Under the pieces are notes generated by a model, which was not told the origin of the DNA, did not search any database, and saw only the letters and a list, made by a program, of their open reading frames with translations. The translations under genes and the position numbers were made by a program. From positions 1 to 5,978 of the forward strand of contig JAJYYS010000099.1 in the NCBI GenBank assembly GCA_021800745.1: a DNA stretch of 5,978 nt, given 5' to 3'. This DNA comes from a bacterium (GTDB taxonomy: Bacteria; SZUA-79; Acidulodesulfobacterales; Acidulodesulfobacteraceae). Below, one piece after another: positions 5,051-5,978 of the stretch (its first letter is position 1; every line of letters starts with the position of its first letter).

Positions 5051-5978
5051 ATGAATAAAGATAGAAACATTATTAACAAGCCTAAAATTTTTATAGTATC
5101 GGATAAAAACTCTCAATATAATAATGTTTTTAAAGATGAATTAGAAATATATGATTTTAAAATATTCGATTCGTTCAATCAGGCATATTATTCCGTTTAT
5201 GCCTCGCCTCCGCAGTTAATCATTATTGCGATGAACGCAATTTCCGAAAAGAGGGGTGGCAGGAAAGACCGCACAGACTATAAAAAAGAGATTAAAATGA
5301 TTAACGACATGCAGTTGGATAATATGCTGAGCAATATACCTATTCTTTTTATGCTGTCCGCCGATTTCGATTTTAACGGCATAAAAGACGAAAAATATTT
5401 TTTGAAAGACTATATCAAAGAGCCTCTTAATCCATCCGAACTGAAGTATAAAATAGACAGCATTATACATGCTTCTAAATCCGCATTAGACGCAAACCCG
5501 CTGACAAAACTGCCGGGAAACTCATCTATAATGGAATCGATTAAGTATAAACTCGATAAAGACGTTAACTTTTCTTTTGCCTATATCGATATTGACAATT
5601 TTAAATCCTACAACGACAAATACGGCTTTTTAAGGGGAGATGAAGTTATTATGATGACGTCGAGGCTCATTGCGACTACCGTTTACGACATATCTAAAAC
5701 CAGGCGCAGGGACATCGAAAAATACGTTTTCATAGGACATATTGGAGGAGACGACTTTGTCGTCATGTCGCATTCCGACGACATAATAGACATTTCAAAT
5801 ACGGTAATATGCAATTTCGATAAAATCATACTGTCGTTTTACGATAATACAGACAAACAAAGAGGATATATCGAATCATACGACAGGCAAAGAAAAATGC
5901 AGAAATTTCCGGTAATGAGTTTGTCCATAGCGGTTATCGAAGACGTAAATGAAAAAATTTCGCATTACGGACAGATAA
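5051..5978 (+). CDS. Pseudo-receiver/GGDEF protein, probable diguanylate cyclase (3' end cut by window)
   Basis: Hand translation from the ATG at 5051 gives 309 residues, still open at the right edge. Residues 11-140 have a CheY-like fold pattern: PKIFIVSDKN, QLIIIAMNAI, NIPILFMLSAD, DYIKEPLNPSELKYKI. The phospho-acceptor Asp position is A60 and the conserved Lys before Pro is E124, so ordinary phosphorylation looks impossible. The GGDEF domain starts at about 147 (DANPLTKLPG). The metal motif is YIDIDNFKSYND (D180, N188, D189) and the signature loop is GHIGGDDF (232-236 = GGDDF). The usual inhibitory RxxD just before the loop is absent. The domain continues through KFPVMSLSIAV (285-295). Known role of the family: making cyclic-di-GMP from two GTP. 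GGDDF keeps both acidic residues but is non-standard, so activity is not certain. The ATG is 44 bases after the HDOD stop; an in-frame TAA at 5021-5023 rules out a longer version. No Shine-Dalgarno is visible. Confidence 0.88.
   Translation, partial: MNKDRNIINKPKIFIVSDKNSQYNNVFKDELEIYDFKIFDSFNQAYYSVYASPPQLIIIAMNAISEKRGGRKDRTDYKKEIKMINDMQLDNMLSNIPILFMLSADFDFNGIKDEKYFLKDYIKEPLNPSELKYKIDSIIHASKSALDANPLTKLPGNSSIMESIKYKLDKDVNFSFAYIDIDNFKSYNDKYGFLRGDEVIMMTSRLIATTVYDISKTRRRDIEKYVFIGHIGGDDFVVMSHSDDIIDISNTVICNFDKIILSFYDNTDKQRGYIESYDRQRKMQKFPVMSLSIAVIEDVNEKISHYGQI

Noticed and set aside
5700..5713. RRRD (residues 218-221 of the GGDEF protein) as an inhibitory RxxD site
   Set aside because: Ten residues separate the Asp from GGDDF, where the canonical site has about five, so it would not be positioned to bind the product in the usual way.

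Overview
The window reads as part of a flagellar and cyclic-di-GMP signalling locus from a Gram-negative, flagellated, fairly AT-rich bacterium with heavy ATA (Ile) and AGA/AGG (Arg) codon use. A rod-binding FlgJ implies a flagellar rod that crosses peptidoglycan. The gene content and PilZ type would suit a deltaproteobacterial (Desulfobacterota-like) lineage, but this placement is inference. There is no rRNA or tRNA, no CRISPR array, no mobile element, and no stretch above about 130 bases without a gene.

Layout, left to right. (1) 1-641, minus: 5' part of flgJ, a rod-binding domain joined by a Gly-rich linker to an SLT-type lytic transglycosylase domain; it is cut by the window edge. (2) 642-769: very AT-rich divergent promoter region. 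(3) 770-2347, plus: motA and motB, the flagellar stator pair, 3 bases apart. (4) 2376-3694, minus, convergent with motB: a short helical protein of uncertain identity (FlgN/FliT-like at best), then a PilZ-domain protein with a YcgR-like N-terminal region and an unusually long helical insertion inside the PilZ domain. (5) 3695-3788: second divergent promoter region, where the two predicted promoters physically overlap. (6) 3789-5978, plus: a probable three-gene operon of a 116-residue protein resembling the N-terminal module of HD-GYP proteins, an HDOD protein, and a pseudo-receiver/GGDEF protein cut by the right edge.

How they may work together (inference): the GGDEF protein would make or sense cyclic-di-GMP, the HDOD protein and its small partner would relay or scaffold the signal, and the PilZ protein would read cyclic-di-GMP and act on the stator or motor encoded next to it, as YcgR does in enterobacteria. 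FlgJ would clear peptidoglycan for the rod. The locus looks like motor hardware with its own second-messenger control unit.

The two edge genes (flgJ and the GGDEF gene) were translated by hand from the sequence. No system wholly outside known families was found. The most unusual items are the hybrid PilZ architecture, the FlgJ-SLT fusion, the degenerate receiver on the GGDEF protein and the interlocked divergent promoters.
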